From Nitrospiraceae bacterium (GTDB taxonomy: Bacteria > Nitrospirota > Nitrospiria > Nitrospirales > UBA8639), in contig JACKFF010000026.1 of assembly GCA_020632595.1 (NCBI GenBank), positions 1 through 20,995 on the forward strand: DNA of 20,995 nt, read 5' to 3'. Below are positions 1 through 8,115 of the stretch, piece after piece. The notes below the pieces were generated by a model, which made no database searches, was not told the origin of the DNA, and was given only the letters and a program-made list of their open reading frames with translations. Position 1 is the stretch's first letter. Each line of letters opens with the position of its first letter. The translations under genes were made by a program, and so were the position numbers.

Positions 1-24
1 GGGTCTTCTCCCAAACGAGTGGGT
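1..24 (+). repeat. ISL3 left terminal inverted repeat
   Basis: This matches the reverse complement of 1349-1372 at 20 of 24 positions. The window begins exactly on the outermost base of the element. Confidence 0.85.
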
Positions 25-112
25 AAAAGTTAGACCGTAGCGGCTGGGAAAGGCGAGTAGGGCAAGGGGATACAGTGTTTTAAACACGAGAAAAATCTGT
101 CATGATCACCGG

Positions 113-1332
113 ATGTCAACGAGCAAGAGCCTGCTGGACACATACCGTTTCCCTGGGTTTTGTCCAAGAGCCACGATCAAGGGAATATTCGGCGATCCGC
201 AGGCCCGGATTATTCGGCTGGGGCGGCGTCAAAAAAAACCGCGTGTGGATGTTGTGGGACCCTCCATCGGAGTTTCTACGATCGCAGGGTCCGGCACATT
301 CGGGACCTGTCCTGTGGGGAGCTGCGCATCTACCTGGAAGTGGAGGTCCGCCGGGTTCGATGTCGCCGGTGTGGCAAGGTGAAGCAGGAAACGTTTCCCT
401 GGCTGGCGACCAACCCGTTTTACACGAAGCGATTTGCCTGGTATGTGGGGCGCCGCTGTCGGGAAACGGCCGTCAAGGACGTGGCCAGGGAGCTCAAGCT
501 CGATTGGAAGACCGTGAAGAGCTTGGAGAAGGAGTATATGCAGGAGCAGCTCCGGCGCACAGGGACGCCGGGCCCCAAGGCCATTGGCATTGACGAGCTC
601 TCCATCAAAAAGGGGCAGACCTACCGGATTGTGGTCAGCGATCTGGTGAGGCGGCGGCCGATCTGGTTCGGAGGCGTCGATCGCTCCGAAGAGAGCCTGG
701 ATCGGTTCTACGAGGGGTTGGAAGCCAAGAAAGTGGCTGGCATTCAGTTGGCGGTGATGGATATGTGGCGGGCCTTCGAGAGTTCGACCGTGAAGCATGC
801 GCCTCAGGCCGCGATCTTGTATGACAAATTTCACGTGATGCGGCATCTCGGTCAGGCGCTCGATACGGTGCGCAAACAGGAATACAAGCGGCTGACGGAG
901 AGGGACCGGTCGTTTATCAAGGGGCAAAAGTATACCCTCCTGTCACGAAAGGAGAATCTGACCCTTGAGGGACGACAGGCGCTGAAAAAGCTCCTCGATG
1001 CGAACAAGCGACTCCACACGGCCTATGTGCTGAAGGAATCCTTCGGCCAGTTATGGGAGTACCAGACCGAAGGCTGGGCGCGGAGGTTTTTCGAGAACTG
1101 GAAAGCCGCATTGAAGAGGCAGCGCCTGAAACCCTTCGAAGACTTTGCGGAGATGATCGAGCGGCACTGGGATGGGATTGCCGCCTATGCCAAGGCTGAG
1201 AATAAAGTTTCGCTTGGGTTCGTGGAGGGACTCAACAATAAGATCCGGGTGATTCAACGCCGGGCGTATGGGTTACGCGATGAGGAGTATCTCCGCCTGA
1301 AAGTCTTGACCTGTATGCTCAAGCCCATCTGA
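113..1332 (+). CDS. ISL3-family transposase, read in two frames joined at an A8 run
   Basis: DDE-type transposase of the ISL3 family that moves the surrounding element. The frame opened by ATG at 113 gives a transposase-like N-terminus (starting MSTSKSLLDTYRFPGF) up to the codons for RRQKK. The rest of the protein lies in the -1 frame: a zinc-ribbon CGCC ... CRRC pattern, a helix-turn-helix stretch (DVARELKLDWKTVKSLEK), GIDELSIKKG with the first catalytic Asp, VMDMWRAF with a second Asp, the YDKFHVMRHL block, and a C-terminal block around FVEGLNNKIR. The switch falls on eight A residues at 231-238; a -1 slip there joins the two halves exactly where the zinc ribbon begins. The -1 frame alone can only start at a TTG at 160, which gives a non-family N-terminus. 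The join may be programmed slippage, a one-base lesion or a sequencing error. The family call is firm; activity is uncertain. Confidence 0.85.
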
Positions 1333-1348
1333 AAAACAACCCAAAATC

Positions 1349-1372
1349 ACCCACTCACTTTGGAGAAGAGCC
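1349..1372 (-). repeat. ISL3 right terminal inverted repeat
   Basis: This is the partner of 1-24. It lies 16 bases after the transposase stop codon, a compact layout typical of insertion sequences. Confidence 0.85.
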
Positions 1373-1440
1373 CTAATTAATATATACCTTCAACCAACCC
1401 CCTCTTCAATCCTTTCATTGAGGTCAGGCACCTTCGATTG
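1373..1440. other. Spacer between ISL3 element and mscS-like gene
   Basis: A short AT-rich spacer with no gene. A weak ribosome-binding sequence (TGAGGT, about 1419-1425) lies rather far from the start codon at 1441. The element may have separated the downstream gene from its own promoter, but no clear -35/-10 pair is visible either way. Confidence 0.4.
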
Positions 1441-2607
1441 ATGCTTCAAGATTTTTGGCAAGAAATTCTTACGGTCTGGCAGATCGGCGTTTTACATACC
1501 ACCCTGGGTGATATCTTTCTTGCCTTAGGCGTGTTTTTGGTATTCTTGTTTGTCCGCCGCATTTTCTTCCGTTTTTTTTCCCGTCTTTTGCGACGGTTGA
1601 CCGGACGAACCAAAACGGACATAGATGATCGGATCCTGGAAGCGATTGAACGCCCCCTTGAATTCACGTTTGTCATTATTGGTCTGTACATTTCCGGGCA
1701 GGTCATTTCCTTGTCTCCCGCGTTGGGTGCGATCTTTGGACAAATCATCCGGTCCTTGATTGCTTTCACGATCTTCTGGGCTATTTTTCGAATACTGGAT
1801 CCGCTGTCAATCCTACTGGATCGATCCATCACGCTCTTCGGCAGCCAAAGCATGCACGAAACCGTTAAGGGGTTTTTTCTCAAGGTCGCAAAGTTCGTGG
1901 TGGTCTGCTTAGGCATTGCCGCGGTGTTTCAGGAATGGGGATTCAATGTCGCGGCGGTCCTCGGTAGCTTGGGACTGGTCGGCATGGCGGTCGCCCTCGG
2001 CGCCCAGGATTTCATTAAGAATATGTTTGCGGGGTTCACGATATTTTTGGACCGGGTCTTTGAAAAAGGCAATTGGATCAAAACGCCTGACGTGGAAGGC
2101 ACAGTGGAGGAAATTGGATTTCGTGCGACAAAAGTCCGTCAATTTGACAAAGCCCTGGTCACACTGCCCAATTCCAAATTGGCCAATGAAGCGTTAATCA
2201 ATTACTCCCGCATGACGAACCGGAGAATTTATTGGAAAATCGGGATCGAGTATCGTTCGACTCACGATCAAATACGGAATATTATCCAAGCCACTTCGGC
2301 CTACATTTACGAATGTGGAGACTTTGAAACCAATCCGGAACAGACCAAAACATTTATTTTCCTGGATTCATTCGGTAACTCAAGTATTGACATTATGCTG
2401 TATTGTTTTACGAAGACTATTGTATGGGGTGAGTGGTTGGAAGCCAAAGAACGCTTGGCTTACAAAATCAAGGAAATCGTCGAGGGCGAGAAAGCCAGTT
2501 TCGCGTTTCCATCGAGTTCCATTTATGTCGAAAGTCTGCCATTCGGCACACCAGAATCTTTCATGCCACCCCTCTCCCGGTCGCCTTCTTCTCCATCGCC
2601 AACATAG
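1441..2607 (+). CDS. MscS-family small-conductance mechanosensitive channel
   Basis: Inner-membrane channel that opens under membrane tension and releases solutes on osmotic downshock. The protein is 388 residues from ATG 1441; a TTG one codon earlier is the less likely start. Hydrophobic helices lie at about residues 22-40, 75-92, 100-120 and 145-165. They are followed by the glycine/alanine-rich MscS pore helix from residue 171 (AAVLGSLGLVGMAVALGAQDF), then by the beta domain with DRVFEKGNWIKTPDVEGTVEEIG and the LPNSKLANEALINYSR signature of the family. The C-terminal end is a low-complexity Ser/Pro tail. It is larger than E. coli MscS (286 residues) because of the extra N-terminal helices. 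It stands alone just inside the ISL3 element, with no operon partner. The family call is firm; the exact gating and ion preference cannot be read from sequence. Confidence 0.93.
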   Translation: MLQDFWQEILTVWQIGVLHTTLGDIFLALGVFLVFLFVRRIFFRFFSRLLRRLTGRTKTDIDDRILEAIERPLEFTFVIIGLYISGQVISLSPALGAIFGQIIRSLIAFTIFWAIFRILDPLSILLDRSITLFGSQSMHETVKGFFLKVAKFVVVCLGIAAVFQEWGFNVAAVLGSLGLVGMAVALGAQDFIKNMFAGFTIFLDRVFEKGNWIKTPDVEGTVEEIGFRATKVRQFDKALVTLPNSKLANEALINYSRMTNRRIYWKIGIEYRSTHDQIRNIIQATSAYIYECGDFETNPEQTKTFIFLDSFGNSSIDIMLYCFTKTIVWGEWLEAKERLAYKIKEIVEGEKASFAFPSSSIYVESLPFGTPESFMPPLSRSPSSPSPT

Positions 2608-2762
2608 TTTCCGTGTTTCTGTAGGTGGGCATAGCAAGCCCAGCAAGCAAAGAATTCTGTTTCCTCAAGGAAAACCGCTGCCTGCATTCCAGAGAATGTG
2701 TAAATGCCATCGAAGACCTCCTTCCTGACTCCCTTCCACGCCATATGCCTCATGTGGTCCAT
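2523..2762 (-). CDS. Possible small hypothetical protein with a CWAC motif
   Basis: The reading frame from ATG at 2762 gives 79 residues. It has a very good ribosome-binding site: AGGAGGG (complement of 2765-2771) four to five bases before the start. The first 60 residues look protein-like, with many aromatics (HMAWKGVRKEVFDGIYTF), an LEETEFFACWACYAHLQ segment with a C-x-x-C pair, and no low-complexity sequence. The last 25 residues are antisense to the Ser/Pro tail of the mechanosensitive channel gene, with a tail-to-tail overlap of 85 bases. I do not recognise the family. The cysteine pair could bind a metal or form a disulfide. There is no signal peptide or membrane segment. Support is the start context and composition only. 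Confidence 0.45.
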   Translation of the reverse strand: MDHMRHMAWKGVRKEVFDGIYTFSGMQAAVFLEETEFFACWACYAHLQKHGNYVGDGEEGDRERGGMKDSGVPNGRLST

Positions 2763-2771
2763 TTTCCCTCC

Positions 2772-3353
2772 TGTTCGCAGAACTACATGATATCGGCTCA
2801 TCTATATTAGGCCCCAAATCAATTCCATCCCTTTCCTAAATTCCTTCCCTATTCGAGCAGTTCGTTGGACGTATGAAAAGATTTTCCCCAAATTGCCCGC
2901 AGAGCTATTAAACTCCATAAACTTTCAGTAACATTAATCGTTCCCTCTCTGGCTCCCCATATTGGCATAGCTGCCAAACTTGGATCTGACCCTCGAAGCC
3001 ATGAGATAAAATGATGGATTCCAGTCCTGGATCGGAAACGCCACCCCATTGCGACCCTTTTATTAAAATGCTGACGGAGCCTGGTTGGAGAAACCGAAAT
3101 GGACAGAAGGGAGGAAAACAGGACTATTCCCGTATAGGCTTCAGGAACAATATTGGCCACGCCCAGGCGATTTACCCTATATCCGCCTTTGTCATTTCCA
3201 ATATACCCAGGATTAAGGGCAAATTAACCCTTTCTCTTATTGGTTGATTACGATAATATTGTGCCTTCAGAAGTGATAAGAACTTTTTTCTTTTCCCTCT
3301 GACCAATTGAAAATCTAATCAGGCCACTCACCTAACAACAAAGGAGAAGAGTA
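2772..3353. other. Gene-free spacer upstream of the receiver gene
   Basis: About 580 bases of AT-rich sequence. The open frames here (for example 2849-3160 on the - strand, GTG start) lack ribosome-binding sites and resemble no family known to me. The promoter of the receiver gene should lie in the last 100-150 bases, but no convincing -35/-10 or -24/-12 pair was found. Confidence 0.4.
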
Positions 3354-3785
3354 ATGGCAGAAACAACGGCAGCAATGTTTGGAGGACACAAAACCAACGG
3401 CCTGGTTCTCGTCGTGGACGATGAGCCTGATGTCCGAAAAGTAGTACGAATGACACTCGAAAAGGCCGGATATGATGTCATTGAGGCGGAGGATGGGGAA
3501 AAGGCTATCGAAGCAATCCATCAAGGTGAAAACCCTTTAATGTTGGACGTTGTTATTTCCGATATTCGCATGCCAAAAATCAACGGCGTGGAAGCCATTA
3601 ACTATTTTCAACAACAATGGCCACGTGTTCCCCTCATTGTGCTGACGGGATTTCCGGACATGGAAATGGCCACCGGATTTCTCAATAAGGGGATTGTGGA
3701 TTATCTGGTCAAACCGGTTGAAAAGGAAAAATTACTTAAATCCGTGGCCACCGCCATGGAAAAACGAGATCTCAATCGCCTGTAA
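3354..3785 (+). CDS. Stand-alone response-regulator receiver protein (CheY-like)
   Basis: A 143-residue single-domain receiver that accepts phosphate from a histidine kinase. The acidic pair is D22-D23, the phospho-acceptor is D70 (VVISDIRMPK), the switch Thr is T98 (IVLTGFPD) and the conserved Lys is K120 (LVKPVEK), so every catalytic residue is present. There is no DNA-binding or enzymatic output domain, so it works through protein contacts or as a phosphorelay intermediate. Start ATG 3354 has a clear ribosome-binding site (AAAGGAGAAG, seven bases or less upstream). It lies 208 bases before two histidine kinase genes on the same strand, separated from them by a hairpin. It is their natural partner by position, though the terminator suggests a separate transcript. 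Confidence 0.92.
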   Translation: MAETTAAMFGGHKTNGLVLVVDDEPDVRKVVRMTLEKAGYDVIEAEDGEKAIEAIHQGENPLMLDVVISDIRMPKINGVEAINYFQQQWPRVPLIVLTGFPDMEMATGFLNKGIVDYLVKPVEKEKLLKSVATAMEKRDLNRL

Positions 3786-3853
3786 TCTGACGGGACTAAC
3801 TTTTCAGATTTCGAGTTTCTTCTCGCGGGAGAATCGTTCCCCATGAAGAAGAC

Positions 3854-3903
3854 TATGGTATATCAAGTAAAGCCCTATCCTCAGGATAGGGCTTTCTACC
3901 ATA
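3854..3903 (+). terminator. Strong hairpin, probable intrinsic terminator of the receiver gene
   Basis: A perfect 12-base stem, AAAGCCCTATCC (3869-3880) with GGATAGGGCTTT (3884-3895), closes a 3-base loop. It is wrapped by a second, outer inverted repeat, TATGGTA/TACCATA (3854-3860 and 3897-3903). The T tract is short (TTTCT). The symmetric A and T ends make it work in either direction. It begins 69 bases after the receiver stop codon. Confidence 0.7.
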
Positions 3904-3993
3904 TGAACGTTAAGACATGGAGAAATACCGCATGCTCCCCGTTTGACCTTAGCCTTTCCTCATCCTCCACTCCAACCATCATGGAGGGATTCC

Positions 3994-5055
3994 ATGGCGA
4001 CCGTTGAACCTCCCATTACCATTGCCATTCTCGGGGCCGGCAAGGGAGGAACGGCGATGTTGGAATCCTTTCTCAATTTACCCCATATCCGTCTACTGGG
4101 CATTGCCGACACAAATCCCCATGCGTTGGGTTTTCAACTTGCCCGACTTCACAATATCCCTACTGTCTCTCATCCTCTGAAGCTTATTCAGGAAGACCAG
4201 GTGAATTTGATCATTGACGTGACCGGGGATCCCATTCTTCCTTCATACATTACGGAGCACAAACACAGCGGGGCTGAAGTGCTTGGAGGGACCGCCGCCA
4301 AAGTTCTCTCAGAGTTGATCCAACATCAAAGATTTATTCAAACACAACTGTTTCAATCGGAAAAATTAGCCAGCATGGGAACCTTTGCCTCGGGAATTGC
4401 CCATGACATTAATAACCCGCTGTATGTCATTTTGGCGATGGCCGAAGAAATTCAAGAGGAAACCAATCTTGATCGCATTCGACTCCATGCCGCCAGCATC
4501 CATGAAGCGGCACAACGCATTCAAGCCATTTCACGAAATATCACTGATTATGTTCGCACATCCAGCCATCAAGAACTCGAAAGAATCGACCTCCATGCCA
4601 GACTGGATGAAGCCTTAAGCATTTCCAGATTTGCAACAAAATTCCGAGAAATTACGGTTCAGAAACATTACCAAAACGGCTTGACCGTCCAGGCTAAACC
4701 GGAAGAAATCCTCCAGGTTTTCATCAACCTTATCACCAACGCTATTCATGCCATGGAAGAGAAAGGCAGCCTCACCATCACCACCTCACACAGCAACGGA
4801 ACCGTACAAATTGCGATCAGCGATACCGGCTGTGGCATTTCCCCGGAACACCTCCAAAAGATTTTCAATCCCTTCTTCTCAACGAAACCGAAAGGCCAGG
4901 GGACCGGCCTCGGACTCTATAACGTCAAAACCATTGTCAAAAAATATCATGGGGATCTTCAAGTCGAAAGCGAATTAGGGAAAGGCACCACGTTCCGATT
5001 GTCTTTCCCGGCCATTCCTCCTGTAGAAGGTACGGTGTCCGGTGGACAACCCTGA
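3994..5055 (+). CDS. Soluble histidine kinase with N-terminal Rossmann-like NAD(P)-binding domain
   Basis: A 353-residue cytoplasmic sensor kinase with no membrane segment. Residues 8-115 form a Rossmann-like beta-alpha-beta start: the glycine motif G14-A-G16-K-G-G19 (ILGAGKGGTAML), an acidic residue at the end of the next strand (LLGIADTNP), then NLIIDVTGDP, much as in the NAD(P) domains of dehydrogenases. The kinase follows: histidine box with H137 (GIAHDINNPL), N box (INLITNAIHAME), G1 (DTGCGIS), F box (IFNPFFST) and G2 (GTGLGLYNV). All catalytic motifs are intact. ATG 3994 is chosen because GGAGGG lies five bases upstream; an in-frame TTG at 3943 is less good. The 3' end overlaps the next kinase by 14 bases. 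Binding of NAD(H) or another nucleotide as input is an inference from the fold motif. Confidence 0.9.
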   Translation: MATVEPPITIAILGAGKGGTAMLESFLNLPHIRLLGIADTNPHALGFQLARLHNIPTVSHPLKLIQEDQVNLIIDVTGDPILPSYITEHKHSGAEVLGGTAAKVLSELIQHQRFIQTQLFQSEKLASMGTFASGIAHDINNPLYVILAMAEEIQEETNLDRIRLHAASIHEAAQRIQAISRNITDYVRTSSHQELERIDLHARLDEALSISRFATKFREITVQKHYQNGLTVQAKPEEILQVFINLITNAIHAMEEKGSLTITTSHSNGTVQIAISDTGCGISPEHLQKIFNPFFSTKPKGQGTGLGLYNVKTIVKKYHGDLQVESELGKGTTFRLSFPAIPPVEGTVSGGQP

Positions 5056-7516
5056 ACCCAAACCCGCCAAAAGAAAAAAAGGACTGACCCAAAAACTGGT
5101 TCTGTCCATGCTGTTGGTCGGCGCACTCCCCTTGATCATTGGACTTCTGCTGGCTTTCTACCAGGGCACACAGGAAATTCGCGAGGTCAATGGATCCAGC
5201 TTTGAAGCTCTCGCAACAGAGACGGCCAGAAAGCTTGATCTGGTCATGGCAGATGAACTGGCCCGCACGTCCTTACTGACAACCGATGTGAAAATCATTG
5301 CACGCCTGGAAGACATCCGCGATGCCCTCAGTGAGCTGAGTCCCCAAGAGCTGGCTCGCACCCTCACGCAGGAACAAGAAGCCTGGAACGCCAAGGATGC
5401 CGACATGCTTCAACGAATTCTGAAAGGACCATTTGCCGAGATCCTGCAATCACATGTGGGGGGAACCTTTATGGACCCGGGCCATCCCATTCCGCTGATT
5501 ACCCGATCTGCCACACGTGGCTTATTTATCACCGATCGTGCAGGACGGGTTGCTGCGAGCCTGGATTCCGAGATTCCCTACCTTCACCGGGAAGAGGTAT
5601 GGTGGCAAGGTGCCTTCCACAATGGAGTCGGTCAACCGTATATAGGCCAGGTAGCGTTTGATTCACGATTGGGAGTCTATACCTTTACTCTTGCGCTCCC
5701 CATCATGGATAGCTTGCGGTATGAAGCCATCGGCGTCCTGCACCGGATTTATGACGCCAAGGAGTTCTTTGCCCCTTCCATCGATATTATTCGATTTGGC
5801 AAAACCGGTCATGTCATGCTCATTGACAGCCGTGGCGTCGTTTTGAGCTGCCCGATCCTTCCCACGGGCACCTCAATTACCGACACCCGCCTTATTCCTC
5901 TCGTCACCCCCCTTAAGGCGGGATGGACTCCAGCCCCAAGCGATGGACATGGGGGCACTGCAGCCTCCATCATTGGATTCGCCCCCCTGAGTAATACCAA
6001 TCAGATCACCAAATTCTCCACAGGCCAGACCTGGCATATGTTTGTCTGGCAGTCATCCGAGGAGGTCTTTGCCCCCATAGAGCATTTTTTCAAATGGACG
6101 GCCGCTTTTGGATTACTGGGAGTGGCACTGCTCGTCACATTGGGATATATCGCCGCCAATCGAATTGCCGCACCCATTCGTCGCCTTCAGGAAGCGGCCC
6201 GGCAAATCGGCAGAGGGGAATATCGTGAGCCCCTAACATTGTCCACCGGCGATGAAATTGAGGAATTAGCTGATGAAGTCAATCGGATGAACCAACAGCT
6301 GGCATCACAGTTCGCCGGATTGGAAAGCCAGGTTGAGTTGAAGACCCAGGAAGTGAAATACCTTGAAGAGTCGACCATTAAAATTCTCGATAATGTGCCT
6401 GACCCGGTCCTCATGATTGGCCCGGACGAACACATCGAATATGTCAATAAGGCCTCGAAGGAAGCCTTTGCCATCACGAACGGCGAGATCATCGGCACGC
6501 CACTATTCCAAATTTTCTCCTCCTTGGATCCTGCGACACGAGACCGCCTGAAACAGGAAATGCACGCGGTCCAGGTTATGGAACCTCTATCTTCAGACAA
6601 TACGAAAGCCCAGCCGTCCAACACCTCGTTACAAGATCCCCTGGTTCCCATGAACTGGGCTCAATCAGGCACCAATCGGCAGGAAATTCGGGTCAATCAG
6701 CGAACGTTCCGGTACCGGTGGTTTGGTGTCCAGGCCCGCCCAGGAAGGGAGCCAAGTGCCGGATTGGTATTACGAGATACGACGGAAGAAAGTATCCTTC
6801 AGGACCGTGTCATCCAAGGGGAAAAGCTTGCCAGCTTAGGCGTTCTCAGTGCCGGGATTGGACATGAACTCAATAATCCTTTAGTCGGAGTTATTGGATT
6901 AGGTGAAGCGATACAAGAGGAGACCAATCCCGAACAAATCAAAGAATATGCCAGGGGCATTGTTCAACATGGAAAACGTATGGCTTCCGTCGTTCGGGAC
7001 TTTACCGGTCAATCCGGAAAAAATTTGACTGAAGGGCAAACGCTCATTAACCTCAATGAACTGTTGGAACAATCTTTGACTACGGTCAAGGGTCTCTTTC
7101 CATCAGTCCGGATTGAAATAGAGACTCACCTTGGTCCCATTCCTTCCATTCAGGGAAAGGTATTAGAACTTGGACAGGCCTTTACCAACATCATCACTAA
7201 TGCTTTTCAAGCCATGAAAGAAGGGGGGAAACTTGTTATTTCAACAGAAGCGTCTGGGCACGATCTGGAAATCCGCATAAAAGACACGGGGCGCGGCATC
7301 GCCCCAACTCATCTGCCCAGAGTCTTTGACCCTTTTTTTACCACGAGGGGGCAGGGAGAAGGATCGGGTCTTGGACTGACCGTGGCCTATCGAATTATCA
7401 ATAAACTAGGCGGACACATTCGAATCGAAAGTGAAGAAAGCCGGGGGACGACCTGCTTGATTACCTTACCCGTTTCGAATGCCCACCCGGCGAAGGAAAG
7501 GAGTTCGACGTCATGA
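5042..7516 (+). CDS. Membrane histidine kinase with Cache, HAMP and PAS domains
   Basis: An 824-residue sensor kinase from GTG 5042, with GAAGG 11 bases upstream, translationally coupled to the preceding kinase. Order: basic N-terminus; membrane helix at about 18-42; a periplasmic double-Cache-like region at about 43-345 (LFITDRAGRVAAS, then EVWWQGAF and YIGQVAFD, typical Cache landmarks); a second helix at about 349-372; HAMP at about 373-425 (AAPIRRLQEAARQIGRGEY); a short coiled coil; PAS at about 445-580 (ILDNVPDPVLMIGPDEHIEYVN); histidine box with H608 (GIGHELNNPL); N box (TNIITNAFQAM); G1 (DTGRGIA); F box (VFDPFFTT); G2 (GSGLGLTV). The kinase core is intact. Its histidine-box region matches that of the upstream kinase at about 20 of 36 positions by eye, so both may act on the same receiver. 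The Cache ligand is unknown. Confidence 0.93.
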   Translation: MDNPEPKPAKRKKGLTQKLVLSMLLVGALPLIIGLLLAFYQGTQEIREVNGSSFEALATETARKLDLVMADELARTSLLTTDVKIIARLEDIRDALSELSPQELARTLTQEQEAWNAKDADMLQRILKGPFAEILQSHVGGTFMDPGHPIPLITRSATRGLFITDRAGRVAASLDSEIPYLHREEVWWQGAFHNGVGQPYIGQVAFDSRLGVYTFTLALPIMDSLRYEAIGVLHRIYDAKEFFAPSIDIIRFGKTGHVMLIDSRGVVLSCPILPTGTSITDTRLIPLVTPLKAGWTPAPSDGHGGTAASIIGFAPLSNTNQITKFSTGQTWHMFVWQSSEEVFAPIEHFFKWTAAFGLLGVALLVTLGYIAANRIAAPIRRLQEAARQIGRGEYREPLTLSTGDEIEELADEVNRMNQQLASQFAGLESQVELKTQEVKYLEESTIKILDNVPDPVLMIGPDEHIEYVNKASKEAFAITNGEIIGTPLFQIFSSLDPATRDRLKQEMHAVQVMEPLSSDNTKAQPSNTSLQDPLVPMNWAQSGTNRQEIRVNQRTFRYRWFGVQARPGREPSAGLVLRDTTEESILQDRVIQGEKLASLGVLSAGIGHELNNPLVGVIGLGEAIQEETNPEQIKEYARGIVQHGKRMASVVRDFTGQSGKNLTEGQTLINLNELLEQSLTTVKGLFPSVRIEIETHLGPIPSIQGKVLELGQAFTNIITNAFQAMKEGGKLVISTEASGHDLEIRIKDTGRGIAPTHLPRVFDPFFTTRGQGEGSGLGLTVAYRIINKLGGHIRIESEESRGTTCLITLPVSNAHPAKERSSTS

Positions 7517-8115
7517 CAAGCCTTCGAGGTAGTAGGACCGGCTTATCTCTGGTTGTGCTTGCCACTCTCCTCATTGGAATAGGTGTTTCTTCATCTCTTC
7601 AAGCAGGTGATTCCAACGCCATGAAAAATCTATCACCGGAGAAAGTTGCAGACTTCATTCATGCCATCGTTGAGGCCGACCGTCACGTCTACACAACGCA
7701 TATCGTGAAAAGAATGCAGGAGCAAGGCGTCGTCATGGCCCGAGAAGATTGGGAAAACAAAAATGCCATTCCCCTTCCCGCGCAGTTTCTCCATATTTCC
7801 AGTAAATTGGTCGCGGAATCAGGACACGGCATTCGATTCCGTTTGATTAGTCTATGGCCAATCTATCGGAGGAATGGGCCTGCAACAGATTTTGAACGGA
7901 AGGCCTTGGAGCAACTTTCGCTCAACTCCGACACACCTCAACGTGGAATTGTGTCCACTGGAAAAAAGCGATTATTTCAAGCCATATATGCCGATACGGC
8001 AATTAACGATACCTGCACCACATGTCATAATGCTCACCCCTTAAGCCCCAAACGTGACTTCAAAAAGGGCGACCTCATGGGGGCCATTGTCATCACCATT
8101 CCTCTGGAGGACTAA
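7513..8115 (+). CDS. Periplasmic monoheme DUF3365 (Tll0287-like) protein
   Basis: A 200-residue exported protein. Its start ATG overlaps the kinase stop (ATGA), with AAAGGAG about ten bases upstream. It has an N-terminal signal sequence (hydrophobic 11-28, LSLVVLATLLIGIGVSSS, then LQAG). The DUF3365 pattern follows: IPLPAQFLHISS, RFRLISLWPIYRRNGP with FERKALEQL, and a C-terminal c-type heme site C168-T-T-C171-H172. In this family (Tll0287 of Thermosynechococcus is the structural example) the fold is PAS-like and binds one heme c, which suggests redox or gas sensing. Position as third gene of a kinase operon suggests it reports periplasmic redox state to the Cache kinase; that link is an inference. 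It could instead be a plain electron carrier. Confidence 0.88.
   Translation: MTSLRGSRTGLSLVVLATLLIGIGVSSSLQAGDSNAMKNLSPEKVADFIHAIVEADRHVYTTHIVKRMQEQGVVMAREDWENKNAIPLPAQFLHISSKLVAESGHGIRFRLISLWPIYRRNGPATDFERKALEQLSLNSDTPQRGIVSTGKKRLFQAIYADTAINDTCTTCHNAHPLSPKRDFKKGDLMGAIVITIPLED

Larger units (their letters stand above)
1..1372 (+). mobile_element. ISL3-family insertion sequence, complete
   Basis: The element is bounded by imperfect 24-base terminal inverted repeats at 1-24 and 1349-1372, which match at 20 of 24 positions by eye and share the blocks TCTTCTCC and GAGTGGGT. The tips begin with GG, as is usual for ISL3 elements. One transposase gene fills the inside. A total of about 1.37 kb is at the short end for the family. 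The 8-base target duplication expected for ISL3 cannot be tested, because the left flank lies outside the window; the base after the right tip is 1373. Confidence 0.88.

Noticed and set aside
102..593. Open frame on + covering the start of the ISL3 transposase
   Set aside because: It is a third frame within the transposase with no family features; the joined frames from 113 explain the region.
2849..3160. 103-residue open frame on the - strand, GTG start
   Set aside because: It has no ribosome-binding site and no recognisable motif; more likely chance in a spacer.
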